Below, piece by piece: positions 1 through 8,176 of a stretch of DNA of 64,000 nt. This DNA comes from a candidate division TA06 bacterium. GTDB lineage: Bacteria > Edwardsbacteria > AC1 > EtOH8. Made by a program: the position numbers and the translations under genes. The stretch covers positions 186,001 to 250,000 of the forward strand of contig JACRJI010000008.1 of assembly GCA_016235665.1 (NCBI GenBank). Reading direction: 5' to 3'. The notes under the pieces are model-generated. The model saw nothing but the letters and a program-made list of their open reading frames with translations, did not search any database and was not told where the DNA came from. Position 1 is the first letter of the stretch; each line of letters opens with the position of its first letter.

Positions 1-805
1 ACAGGGGGATCTCCTCCCGGTACCACAGCAGTTTTTTCTTAAGCCCGTCATCGGTCCCCTTCAGGTGGCCGGCGATCTGGTTGAATGTGTTCTTGTGGTC
101 GGTCACTATGCTGTGGATGTCGTAGGAAGCCAGGTCGTTAAGCAGGCTGATGATGAAGGGCGGCTGGGCGTGCACCCGGTAGGGCGCTTTAGCCCTTACA
201 TACTGTTTCTGCACCTGCTGCCAGTTCTTCACCAGCTCCTTGACGTCGCGTTCCAAAACCTTCTGGTCCGCCCCCACCGCGGCGGTCCTGACTATCAGGC
301 CGGATCCCTTGGGCAGCGAAGGCTGAAGAGCCTTGCGCAGCCGGGAACGTTCCTCCCGGTTCTCGATCTTGCGGGAAATGCCGATGCCGCCCTGGTTGGG
401 GATCAGCACGCAGAAGCGGCCGGGGAAAGAGACGTAGGAGGTAAGCCGGGGGCCTTTGCTCCCCAACGGTTCCTTTGAGATCTGGACCATGATCTCCTGA
501 CCGGCCTTCAGGGCGGCTTTCTGCGGTTTAAAGGCGGGCTTGGCCCCGGCTTCATCATCGGCCAGGTCGCTCAGGTCAAAGATGGCGTCATCCAGCGACA
601 GAAAACCGCTTTTGTAGGTCCCGATGTTGACGAAGGCGGCGTTCAGTCCCGGCAGCACCTTTTCCACCACCCCCTTGTAAATGTCGCCCACCGAAAGTGT
701 TTCCTGGGGGCGCTCCACCCAGAACTCGGAGAGCTTGCCCTCGTCCTCCAATACGGCTATCCGCATCTCGCGGTCGGTGGCATTTATGATGATATCTATG
801 GCCAT
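1..805 (-). CDS. rng: Ribonuclease G/E family protein (C-terminus outside window)
   Basis: The minus-strand frame opens with ATG at 805 (MAIDIIINATDREMRIAVLE) and stays open to the window edge, so about 268 N-terminal residues are visible. The N-terminus has the S1-like domain typical of RNase E/G (SVGDIYKGVVEKVLPGLNAAF, with LSLDDA shortly after), followed by the start of the nuclease region with GIGISRKIENREERSRLR. RNase G/E endonucleases mature 16S rRNA and turn over mRNA. The start lies seven bases after the coaX stop, and a purine-rich GGTAAAC overlapping that stop could serve as ribosome-binding site, so the gene is probably the last visible member of birA-coaX-rng. The catalytic aspartates and zinc-link lie outside the window, so RNase G versus a longer RNase E cannot be decided. 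Confidence 0.9.
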   Translation of the reverse strand, partial: MAIDIIINATDREMRIAVLEDEGKLSEFWVERPQETLSVGDIYKGVVEKVLPGLNAAFVNIGTYKSGFLSLDDAIFDLSDLADDEAGAKPAFKPQKAALKAGQEIMVQISKEPLGSKGPRLTSYVSFPGRFCVLIPNQGGIGISRKIENREERSRLRKALQPSLPKGSGLIVRTAAVGADQKVLERDVKELVKNWQQVQKQYVRAKAPYRVHAQPPFIISLLNDLASYDIHSIVTDHKNTFNQIAGHLKGTDDGLKKKLLWYREEIPL

Positions 806-812
806 GTAAAGT

Positions 813-1571
813 TTACCTTTCTTGTTCCTCTTTTTCCTGCAGAGCCAGGTTCAAACCCTTGAAGATCAGCAGTTGGTCGGTTATTGAATTTTTGATGTGC
901 GGCCCGGCCATTCCGGCCAGGCCACCGGTAACAACTATTTTGGGCCGCCCCTTCATCTCGGCGGAGATGACAGCGACAAGTTCCTTTACCATCCCGATGG
1001 TTCCCCAGTATATACCGGATTCTACCGACCCGGCGGTGTCGCGGCCGATGGCTGCCCTGGGCCTTTTTATGGGGATCAACGGAAGCTGTGCCGTCTTTTC
1101 GTTCAAGGACCTGGCCATGGTCGCCGGCCCCGGGGCAATGGCCCCGCCCAGATGCCGGCCCAAAGGATCCACGGCGTCCCAAGTGATGGCTGTGCCGATA
1201 TCCACCACTATCACCGGCATTCCGTAAAGTTTGGCGGCAGCGTAAGAGCAGACCGCCCTGTCGCAGCCCAATTGCTGGGGCAACCGGTACCGGGTCTTAA
1301 AACCTTTCAAGGTTGAAGCGTCGGCCACCAGGCAGTGAATATCCAGCAGCTGTTTGACGGCCGTCACTGTATGCTGGGTTATTTCCGGGACCACCGAGCA
1401 GATGGCGGCTGACTTGATGGATTTTACCCCCATGGCCTTGTCCAGGAAGTTGTACACCCGGTCGTAGTCCGGCCGGCCGCCGTGCTCCATCCTGGCCTGG
1501 CGGACGCATTTGTTCTTGGAGAAGACCGCCAGCCCCAGCTTGCTGTTGCCGATGTCTATCAGCAGCCGCAT
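813..1571 (-). CDS. coaX: Type III pantothenate kinase
   Basis: A 252-aa acetate/sugar kinase-fold enzyme catalysing the first step of CoA synthesis, pantothenate to 4-phosphopantothenate. Motifs seen are the N-terminal phosphate loop MRLLIDIGNSKLG, the substrate region GRPDYDRV, VVDIGTAITWDAVD with its aspartate, GRHLGGAIAPGP, and VESGIYWGTIGMV near the C-terminus. The frame is open upstream, but MRLLIDIGN is the family's usual N-terminus and starts two bases after the birA stop, so 1571 was chosen. Length is normal for CoaX. It is translationally close to birA, a pairing common in bacteria. Confidence 0.94.
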   Translation of the reverse strand: MRLLIDIGNSKLGLAVFSKNKCVRQARMEHGGRPDYDRVYNFLDKAMGVKSIKSAAICSVVPEITQHTVTAVKQLLDIHCLVADASTLKGFKTRYRLPQQLGCDRAVCSYAAAKLYGMPVIVVDIGTAITWDAVDPLGRHLGGAIAPGPATMARSLNEKTAQLPLIPIKRPRAAIGRDTAGSVESGIYWGTIGMVKELVAVISAEMKGRPKIVVTGGLAGMAGPHIKNSITDQLLIFKGLNLALQEKEEQER

Positions 1572-1573
1572 GA

Positions 1574-2362
1574 TCAGCCGATCTCCGCCACCGTGCCGGA
1601 ACTGCAGCAAATGGCCTGGCCGTCCTGGTCCAGCAGCAGCAAAGCGCCCTGGGCGTCAAATCCGGTGACCACGCCCTTCTGGAACTGCCCGTCATCGCCG
1701 GAGACCAGCACCCATTTCTGGTTGAGGAAGAACCTGGGCTTAAGTTCCCCGGTGAAGGCCGAAAAACCCTGTTCCATAAATCTCTGATGATCTTTTTCCA
1801 AGTTCGTCAGCAGGGCTATCAGCAGGTCCTCCCGGAAAATATGTTTGCCGGATTCAAGTTCCAGCGAGGTGGCGGTTTCGCACAGTTCCAGGGGAAGCAT
1901 CTGGTTGTTCAGGTTGAATCCCATACCTATGACTACGTTGTCCACCAGTCCGGCCTTGAGATCTGACTCGGACAATATCCCGCCCAGCTTGCGGCCCCTG
2001 CAGTAAAGATCATTGGGCCACTTTATCTCCACCGGGATCCCGGCTGCGGCTTCCAGTGTTTTGGCGGCCGAACAGCCCAGGGCCAAAGTCAGCCCCTGCA
2101 TTTTGATGGGATTGGCTTTGGGCCGGAGCAGCAATGAAAGATACAGGCCCACTCCGGGCGGTGAATACCATGAATTCCCGGAACGCCCCCGCCCGGCCTT
2201 CTGTTCCTCGGCGATGACGATGGTGCCGTCCGGCACATTGCCCGCCGCCAGTTCCTTCAGCTGATCGCTGGTGGATCCCAGCTTTTCAAAGTAATAAAGT
2301 CTCTGGCCGAAACCGGCGGTCTTGAGGTTTTGTTTTATGTAGTCTATTTCTAATATATGCAT
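1574..2362 (-). CDS. birA: Biotin--[acetyl-CoA-carboxylase] ligase, catalytic type without HTH
   Basis: A 262-aa biotin protein ligase that activates biotin with ATP and transfers it to the biotinyl carrier domain of carboxylases. The substrate loop GRGRSGNSWYSPPGVGLYLS and the catalytic KWPNDLYC are present, followed by GGILSES and a small C-terminal SH3-like domain (GVVTGFDAQGALLL). The protein begins directly with the catalytic domain (MHILEIDYIKQNL), so the N-terminal winged helix of the bifunctional repressor is absent and it should not regulate biotin genes. An in-frame ATG 30 bases upstream exists, but MHILEID fits the fold better. It is the first gene of the birA-coaX-rng group. Confidence 0.92.
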   Translation of the reverse strand: MHILEIDYIKQNLKTAGFGQRLYYFEKLGSTSDQLKELAAGNVPDGTIVIAEEQKAGRGRSGNSWYSPPGVGLYLSLLLRPKANPIKMQGLTLALGCSAAKTLEAAAGIPVEIKWPNDLYCRGRKLGGILSESDLKAGLVDNVVIGMGFNLNNQMLPLELCETATSLELESGKHIFREDLLIALLTNLEKDHQRFMEQGFSAFTGELKPRFFLNQKWVLVSGDDGQFQKGVVTGFDAQGALLLLDQDGQAICCSSGTVAEIG

Positions 2363-2438
2363 GGTGTAATAATAACCTAAAAGCATTGACAATTCAAGAA
2401 AAAACCATTGCTACGGATATTGAGTTCAGAATACGAAT

Positions 2439-2518
2439 TTTATAAGGAAACCAGGAATGCAGGAATCTATTGAAGTTTCCAATGTTGAGTGTTCATGGTT
2501 TCATGGATTCCTTATAAA
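2439..2518. terminator. Long inverted repeat between nadC and birA
   Basis: An 11-bp perfect inverted repeat (TTTATAAGGAA at 2439-2449, TTCCTTATAAA at 2508-2518) encloses about 58 bases with weaker internal complementarity. It sits just after the nadC stop and before birA, so it may end nadC transcription or attenuate birA. It has no classical U-tract, so the terminator role is an inference. Confidence 0.4.
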
Positions 2519-2531
2519 AGCACTTTATGCA

Positions 2532-3395
2532 TCACCCAAGGGATTTCAAGCCCAAAGAAAAATCCAGGGCCGGGGCCGAATGAGTGATGGCGCCGACGGA
2601 AACGTAATCCACCCCGCACTCGGCGATCTGGCGGACAGTTTCCAGGCTGACATTCCCCGAAGCCTCCAGCTTGAGCTTCCCCCTGTCCCGGGCTGGCAGG
2701 GAAAAGACCATCCGGCAGGCCTCGGCCATCATCTCCGGCTTCATGTTGTCCAGCATTATGACGTCCGGCTCCAGCGCAGCCGCCTCCTCCAGCTGAGCCA
2801 GGCTCTGGACCTCGATCTCTATCTGCACCTTCTTGTTCTTCTGCCTGACCATCTCAATGGCCGCCGCCGGGCCGCCGGCCGCCTCGATATGGTTGTCCTT
2901 GATCAGCACCATGTCGTACAGCCCCATCCGGTGGTTCTGGCCGCCGCCGCAGGCCACCGCGTACTTTTCCAGATAGCGCAGGCCGGGAGTGGTCTTGCGG
3001 GTGTCCAGTATCTTGGCCCGGGTGCCCTCCACTGCTTTAACGAAATCGTTGGCGGCGGTGGCCACGCCGGAGAGATGTTGGAGAAAGTTCAGGGCGGTCC
3101 GCTCGGCCGTCAGGATGCTTTTGGTCCGGCCCTGGATGGTCAGCACCACCTGGCCGTATTCCAGCCAGATGCCGTCGGCCAGTGGAGCTTCCATCTGCAG
3201 GTCTTTGTCCACCGCCAAGAACACCTGCCGGCAGACATCTATCCCGGCCAGCACGCCCTCCTGTTTGTTCAGTATCAGGGCCAGCCCCCGGGCCTCTTCC
3301 GGAACGGTGTAAGAAGTAGTGATGTCCCCTTTGCCGATGTCCTCCTTGAGGGCCTGTTTGATCAGGGGATTTACTTTTTTAAGATTGAGCTTCAT
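2532..3395 (-). CDS. nadC: Nicotinate-nucleotide pyrophosphorylase (quinolinate phosphoribosyltransferase)
   Basis: A 287-aa enzyme converting quinolinate and PRPP to nicotinate mononucleotide in de novo NAD synthesis. Family signatures are EDIGKGDITT near the N-terminus, LNFLQHLSGVAT, the DTRKTTPGLR substrate motif, CGGGQNHRMGLYDMVLIKDNH, and the C-terminal phosphate-binding LEASGNVSLETV and GVDYVSVGAITHSAPALDFSL. Full length for the family. No nadA or nadB is visible nearby. The ribosome-binding site is weak, but MKLNLKKVNPL is the only sensible start. Confidence 0.95.
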   Translation of the reverse strand: MKLNLKKVNPLIKQALKEDIGKGDITTSYTVPEEARGLALILNKQEGVLAGIDVCRQVFLAVDKDLQMEAPLADGIWLEYGQVVLTIQGRTKSILTAERTALNFLQHLSGVATAANDFVKAVEGTRAKILDTRKTTPGLRYLEKYAVACGGGQNHRMGLYDMVLIKDNHIEAAGGPAAAIEMVRQKNKKVQIEIEVQSLAQLEEAAALEPDVIMLDNMKPEMMAEACRMVFSLPARDRGKLKLEASGNVSLETVRQIAECGVDYVSVGAITHSAPALDFSLGLKSLG

Positions 3396-3421
3396 GGCAC
3401 TTAATCAAATATTATACTTTG

Positions 3422-3466
3422 ATTGTCATTGCTTACAGCTTATAGCTGACAGCTTACAGCTATAAG
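3422..3466. repeat. Low-complexity AGCTTACAGCT repeats
   Basis: Imperfect tandem copies of a short AGCTTAC/AGCTGAC-type unit fill the gap between the M28 peptidase and nadC. The same low-complexity type recurs at about 11598-11640, 54993-55030 and 57500-57540. Confidence 0.6.
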
Positions 3467-4720
3467 TTACTTCTTGTACTCCGGCGCCCATTTCATCTCC
3501 GGCGGCACCTGCAGGGCGTTCCACAGGTATTTCTCTATCTTGTCTTTCAGCGTCCGGTCTATCTCCTTGTTGACCGGATATATTTTGGCGTTGAGCGCCC
3601 GGTCCAGAAGATTTATCCCGGCCTCGATGGTGGGCTGCAGGCCCCGGGCCGAGGTGTACTCCACCGTGTCCCCCGGGGTGTGGATATTGAACGAGCTTTG
3701 GCCGCCCTCCCGGGAAATGTTGACCGAAGGCACCTCGTAGACCGAGAACGGCATGCAGTCGCTGGAATATATGTCCACCGCGCTGCGGAAATAGTGGCCG
3801 ATCTCACGGGTGATGCCGCAGACATACCCCTGCAGCTGGGCGGTGCCCAGCACCTCAAAATGGTTCAGCCCCAGATCGTCTCCGCCTACGTCGATGTTGA
3901 CCACCAGCCCGGCCCGTTCCGCGATCTCCTTCTTGTGTTTCTCCACATAGGAAAAGCTGCCACGCAGGCCCATCTCCTCGCCGGAGAAGAATATCACCCG
4001 CAGGTCGCGGGCCGGAGGGTTCTTGGAGAAATGCTCGACGGCCTTGAGCAATGAGACCACCCCGCCGCCGTTGTCGCAGGAGCCGGGAGAGCGGGCCACG
4101 CTGTCGTAATGCCCCACCGCCAGGGTCAAAGTGCGGTCTTTGCCCGTGCCCTTGATGTCCACGATGATGTTGCGGGCGGTGCGCCGGGAAACGGTCTGCT
4201 TTATTTTGAGAATCGCTTTTTTACCGGACAGCCCGGCCAGCTTGGCGCCGTCTTCGTAGGACACCGTGGCCGAAGGGATGTATCCCTCCTCATAGTTTTT
4301 CTGGCGGTACGACCAGCTGGGGGCCTCCCGTTGCGGGCTGCCAATGTCTATCAGGGCCTTGGCCCCGGACCTTTTGATGGCTTCCACCAGTTTGCGGCCG
4401 TAGGAATAGGTCAGGATGATCTTGTCTTTGTATGAGCCCCGGTCGTTGGTCAAGACCTCCAGGTCTTCCAGGTAGACCAGCTCGCCGCTGATGATCTGGC
4501 TCTTGGTCAGGCCAAAGGGATGGGCCTTGAAGGTCTTTCCCCCGCAGGAGATGCTGGCGGTGCCGGTGTCAAAAGCGTGTAGCTGGAACGGCTCAAGCTG
4601 GTGCTTGACCTTAAGCTGGCCGAGGTATTTGGTGATGATCTTGATGGCCTTGGTCTCGTTGGCCGAACCGGCCAGTCGCTCGAAGTTGAGCTCTTTGAGG
4701 ATCTGGTGAGCGTTGAGCAT
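3467..4720 (-). CDS. M28 family zinc aminopeptidase/carboxypeptidase-like protein
   Basis: A 417-aa metallopeptidase with a protease-associated insert in the N-terminal half and an M28 catalytic domain. Zinc ligands can be followed in order: GHYDSV (His), SPGSCDNGGG (Asp), FFSGEEMGLRGS (catalytic Glu and ligand Glu), NIDVGGDD (Asp) and NIHTPGDT (His). There is no signal peptide, so it is probably cytoplasmic. ATG at 4720 (MLNAHQILKEL) is preceded by AGGATTAAA and chosen as start; the longer open frame reaches into an upstream repeat and was rejected. It lies after uvrB, separated by a family A repeat. Confidence 0.88.
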   Translation of the reverse strand: MLNAHQILKELNFERLAGSANETKAIKIITKYLGQLKVKHQLEPFQLHAFDTGTASISCGGKTFKAHPFGLTKSQIISGELVYLEDLEVLTNDRGSYKDKIILTYSYGRKLVEAIKRSGAKALIDIGSPQREAPSWSYRQKNYEEGYIPSATVSYEDGAKLAGLSGKKAILKIKQTVSRRTARNIIVDIKGTGKDRTLTLAVGHYDSVARSPGSCDNGGGVVSLLKAVEHFSKNPPARDLRVIFFSGEEMGLRGSFSYVEKHKKEIAERAGLVVNIDVGGDDLGLNHFEVLGTAQLQGYVCGITREIGHYFRSAVDIYSSDCMPFSVYEVPSVNISREGGQSSFNIHTPGDTVEYTSARGLQPTIEAGINLLDRALNAKIYPVNKEIDRTLKDKIEKYLWNALQVPPEMKWAPEYKK

Positions 4721-4773
4721 TTTAATCCTATTATTATGTTTAATGGCTGTCAATCTTAATTCTTTACAATTAT

Positions 4774-4966
4774 GTTCTTTTCTTTTTGTACCGCCAACAA
4801 GAAAAGAACCAAAAGAAAAAGCTCGTCGCAAAGAACCATCCGGGCGCTGTGCTTCTCGTTGCCGGCGGGCTTGTCTGAACTCGGGCTTTGGCCCAGCCCT
4901 CAAACACGCCAGACAAGCTTTTAACCGCCGTCAACTGCGATGCTCACTGATGGTTCTTAACGCGAC
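4774..4966 (+). repeat. Family A structured dispersed repeat, copy 1
   Basis: First copy of a dispersed intergenic element found six times here. It begins with an 11-bp inverted repeat (GTTCTTTTCTT / AAGAAAAGAAC). It contains nested stems (GTCTG..CAGAC around GGGCT..AGCCC) and ends with an outer stem in which AAGAACCATC near the left pairs with GATGGTTCTT on the right, next to GTCGC/GCGAC. It fills the uvrB-M28 gap and encodes no plausible protein. Confidence 0.85.
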
Positions 4967-5038
4967 ATACCCTGGTTGGTACCGGCCGAGCCCCGGTTGG
5001 GGAGGAAAAGAAATACATCAGCGTCATTCCGTGTCCTA

Positions 5039-7132
5039 TTAAGTTTTTGGTTTTCTCTTGCTGCTACGGACGTTCTTCACCCCGAAGTCCGGCTTGCCTG
5101 CCCCGAAGGAAGCGGGGGCCTTGATCCCTCCGGTCCGCTTGGGTTTTCCCGGGGCCTCGTCCCCCTTCAGTGTCTTGATCTGGTCCCGGATCACCGCCGC
5201 CCGTTCAAAGTCCATGGCCGCGGCCGCCTCGAACATGGCCTTCTCCAGCTGGGCCATGATCTCCTCATTGGACAGCCCCGAGACCTGGTAGGCCGCCAGC
5301 TCGTCCCGGACCACCTCCTGCTTGGAGTCGGCCACCGAAGTGGCCAGCATCACCTCTTCGATGGACTTGATGATGGACAGCGGCGTGATGCCGTGCTCCT
5401 TATTATAGGCCAGCTGGACGGCGCGGCGGCGGTTCATCTCGCCCAGCGCTTTCTTCATGGAGTCGGTGACCCGGTCGGCGTACATGATGACCTTGCCCTG
5501 GACGTGGCGGGCCGCCCGGCCCGAGACCTGGATCAGCGAGCGCTCGGAACGGAGGAAGCCCTCCTTGTCGGCGTCCAGGATGGCCACTAAAGACACCTCG
5601 GGCAGGTCCAGGCCTTCGCGCAAGAGGTTGATGCCGACCAGGACATCGAACTCGCCCAGGCGCAGGCCTCTTAATATTTCCACCCGCTCGATGGCGTCTA
5701 TCTCCGAATGCATGTAGCGCACCCGCACCCCGGCCTGGTCAAGATATTCCGAAAGATCCTCCGACATCTTCTTGGTTAAGGTGGTGACCAGCACCCGCTC
5801 CTTCCGCTCCACCCGCTGGCGGATCTGCTCCAACAGATCGTCTATCTGTCCGGCGATGGGCTTCACCTCCACCTCGGGGTCCACCAGGCCGGTGGGCCGG
5901 ATGATCTGCTCTATCACCCTTCCCTGTGACCGGTTGAGTTCGTAGTCGGCCGGAGTAGCGGAAGTGTATATCACCTGGTTGACCATGGACTCGAATTCCG
6001 GGAATCTTAGCGGCCGGTTGTCCATGGCCGAGGGTAACCTAAATCCGAAGTCAACCAGGGTCTCCTTGCGGGAGCGGTCCCCGGCGTACATCCCGCCGAT
6101 CTGGGGAATGGTGACGTGGGACTCGTCCACTATCAGCAGGTAATCCTTGGGAAAGAAATCCAGCAGACAGAAGGGCCGCTCGCCCTCCTGGCGACCGGAG
6201 AGATAGCGGGAGTAGTTCTCGATGCCCGAACAGTAGCCCAGTTCCTTGATCAGCTCCAGGTCGTACTTGGTGCGCTGCTGGATCCGCTGGGCCTCCAGCA
6301 GTTTCCCCTGGTTGGTGAGGTCGGCCACCCGCCACTTGAGCTCCTCCTCGATGCCCTGAAAGGCCGTCTCCAGCCGGGGCGGGGAGACCACGAAGTGCTT
6401 GGTGGGATAGATGGCCACCCTATCGCGGGTTTCCATCACCGTGCCGGTCAATGGATCGAACTGGGAAAGTTTTACCACCTTCTCGTCGTCCAGCTCTATC
6501 CGGATGCCGATGTTCTCGTCGCCGGGATGGACCTCGATGAAGTTGCCTCTTACCCTGAAAGTGGCCCGTTCAAAGGCCACGTCGTTGCGGGAGTACTGGA
6601 TGCGGACCAGCTGTTTCATGATCTCCTCCCGTTCGGCCTTCTGCCCCAGTTCCAGCAGAAGCACGTACTCCTTCCACTCGTCGGGCGAGCCCAGGGAATA
6701 GATGCATGAGACCGAGGCCACGATGATCACGTCCCTCCGCTCCAGCAGGGCCGCGGTGGACTTAAGCCTCAGGCGGTCGATGTCGTCGTTCTTGGATGCG
6801 TCCTTCTCGATGTAGGTGTCGCTGGACGGGATGTAGGCCTCGGGCTGGTAGTAGTCGTAATAGGAGATGAAATATTCCACCGCATTGTGGGGAAAGAATC
6901 CCTTGAACTCGCCGTAAAGCTGGGCGGCCAAGGTCTTGTTGTGGGAGATGATCAAGGTGGGCCGGTTGAGCTGGGCGATGACGTTGGCCATGGCAAAGGT
7001 CTTGCCGCTGCCGGTAACGCCCAGCAGCACCTGGTCCTTGACCCCGGCGTTGATGCCTTCCAGCAGTTGCTGGATGGCCTGGGGCTGGTCCCCGGTGGGT
7101 TTGTAGGTGGATTCGAGTTTGAACTGGTTCAT
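5039..7132 (-). CDS. uvrB: UvrABC system protein B
   Basis: A 697-aa excinuclease subunit that verifies DNA damage handed over by UvrA and recruits UvrC in nucleotide excision repair. Seen in order: GDQPQAI near the N-terminus, Walker [13 protein letters not shown], the strand-wedging beta-hairpin region around [17 protein letters not shown], the DESH box with [17 protein letters not shown], helicase motif [29 protein letters not shown], and a C-terminal UVR motif ([20 protein letters not shown]) that binds UvrC. Full length. uvrA is on the opposite strand at 38991, so the two are not in one operon. No clear ribosome-binding site precedes the ATG. Confidence 0.97.
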   Translation of the reverse strand: MNQFKLESTYKPTGDQPQAIQQLLEGINAGVKDQVLLGVTGSGKTFAMANVIAQLNRPTLIISHNKTLAAQLYGEFKGFFPHNAVEYFISYYDYYQPEAYIPSSDTYIEKDASKNDDIDRLRLKSTAALLERRDVIIVASVSCIYSLGSPDEWKEYVLLLELGQKAEREEIMKQLVRIQYSRNDVAFERATFRVRGNFIEVHPGDENIGIRIELDDEKVVKLSQFDPLTGTVMETRDRVAIYPTKHFVVSPPRLETAFQGIEEELKWRVADLTNQGKLLEAQRIQQRTKYDLELIKELGYCSGIENYSRYLSGRQEGERPFCLLDFFPKDYLLIVDESHVTIPQIGGMYAGDRSRKETLVDFGFRLPSAMDNRPLRFPEFESMVNQVIYTSATPADYELNRSQGRVIEQIIRPTGLVDPEVEVKPIAGQIDDLLEQIRQRVERKERVLVTTLTKKMSEDLSEYLDQAGVRVRYMHSEIDAIERVEILRGLRLGEFDVLVGINLLREGLDLPEVSLVAILDADKEGFLRSERSLIQVSGRAARHVQGKVIMYADRVTDSMKKALGEMNRRRAVQLAYNKEHGITPLSIIKSIEEVMLATSVADSKQEVVRDELAAYQVSGLSNEEIMAQLEKAMFEAAAAMDFERAAVIRDQIKTLKGDEAPGKPKRTGGIKAPASFGAGKPDFGVKNVRSSKRKPKT

Positions 7133-7170
7133 GAAATTATTGTAGCATAAGAGATATTAAGTGTCAATGT

Positions 7171-7236
7171 AAAACAGAACCCCGCCGGCTTGTCCGCCGA
7201 AGCTTTAGCGGAGGCGGGAAGGCGGGGTTCTGTTTT
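7171..7236. repeat. Large hairpin containing a short dispersed repeat (family E)
   Basis: A 16-bp perfect inverted repeat (AAAACAGAACCCCGCC / GGCGGGGTTCTGTTTT) encloses a roughly 30-bp element beginning CTTGTCCGCCGAAGC. Related elements occur at about 35413, 53957 and 61138. It lies upstream of uvrB, and with T-rich flanks it may end transcription entering from the TPR gene. Confidence 0.65.
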
Positions 7237-7252
7237 GACCTAACCTGGTTGG

Positions 7253-7400
7253 GTCCGAACCTCTCCCTTAATCCCTCTCCAATGCTTGCCCTGAGCATTG
7301 CCGAAGGGTGGAGAGGGAAACTTGCATCCACCTCCTACCGGGAGGGGGATTAGGCGACGCACGGAGAAGGACAAACTTGTTTTTCTACCGAAGTGGGGCG
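7253..7400. repeat. Family B dispersed repeat with a nested family C element
   Basis: A CT/GA-rich module (CCTCTCC..GGAGAGGG, then CCTCCTACCGGGAGG) found at several intergenic sites in the window. In this copy the loop of the first hairpin contains a second short repeat (TGCCCTGAGCATTGCCGAAGG), which looks like a nested insertion. Confidence 0.7.
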
Positions 7401-7599
7401 GTCCGAAGCCCGGGGCTGGCCCCTTACCCCCATAAACCCCATGTTTTGTGCCCAAATATGCTTTCTACCAATTATCAGCGATACCATGAATGGTATCGCT
7501 ACATACTCATCAAGGCCGAACTCCGCCGGCCTGCTACGTATGGTCATTTATGACCATTGATGATTTACTATCGATATCGTTTACGGTATCGCGGGTTCA
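7401..7599. other. Gene-free stretch before the 21-bp array
   Basis: No convincing gene. It contains a short palindromic motif repeated with variation: GCGATACCATGAATGGTATCGC around 7479-7500 and GATATCGTTTACGGTATCGC around 7573-7591. Confidence 0.5.
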
Positions 7600-8157
7600 C
7601 CGGTGATATGCCTCCTACCCCATGCAATACGTTTCCTACTCACTCGCTTTATACATCTTCTCCCATGCTATACACATTCTCTCCCTCGTTTTATGCTTCC
7701 TTTCCCATGATATACTCTTGCTTTCCCACGTTATACGCATTTTCTCCCTTGATATGTCCTTCCTTTCACATGAAATACGCTTCCTTACACTCGATATATG
7801 CTTGCTTACAGGTGAAATACGCTTGCTTAAAGGTGAAATGTGCCTGCTTAAAGGTGAAATATGCTTGCTTACAGATGAAATGCGCTTGCTTAAGGGTGAA
7901 ATATGGTTGCTTACTGGTAAAATATGCTTGCTTACAGGTTAAATGCGCTTGCTTAAGGGTGAAATATGGTTGCTTACTGGTAAAATATGCTTGCTTACAG
8001 GTTAAATACGCTTCCTTACGGGGGAAATACGGTTCCTTAAGGGTGGAATGTGCTTCCTTAGACGATGACGGAGCGTCCTTAAGCAAAGAAGGCCATTCCT
8101 TACGAGTGGAATGAGCCTCCTTAAGATTGGAATGTGGTTGCTTGTCAGTGAAATATG
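7600..8157. repeat. Degenerate 21-bp tandem repeat array (about 26 units)
   Basis: Consecutive 21-bp units can be aligned over about 550 bases. The best-conserved core, 7800-8020, follows the pattern GCTTGCTTACAGGTGAAATAC. A two-unit block is repeated almost exactly near 7880-8000. Some units contain inverted halves, for example CATTCC..GGAATG near 8093-8112. Because 21 is a multiple of three, several frames stay open on both strands, so the repetitive peptides encoded are most likely artefacts. The array lies between the TPR gene and uvrB. No spacer structure is present, so it is not CRISPR. Confidence 0.85.
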
Positions 8158-8176
8158 AAAAACGGTAGTGTACAAT

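Noticed and set aside
4721-4903. Longer N-terminus of the M28 peptidase
   Set aside because: The extension is encoded by the family A repeat and similar peptides appear at every copy of that repeat; the ATG at 4720 has its own ribosome-binding site.
7557-8114. A 185-codon repetitive ORF on the plus strand and similar ones on the minus strand
   Set aside because: The 21-bp period keeps several frames open at once on both strands, there is no ribosome-binding site or protein-like composition, and the unit varies without regard to codons.
7600-8157. CRISPR array
   Set aside because: Units are directly abutting 21-mers without unique spacers, and no cas genes are present.
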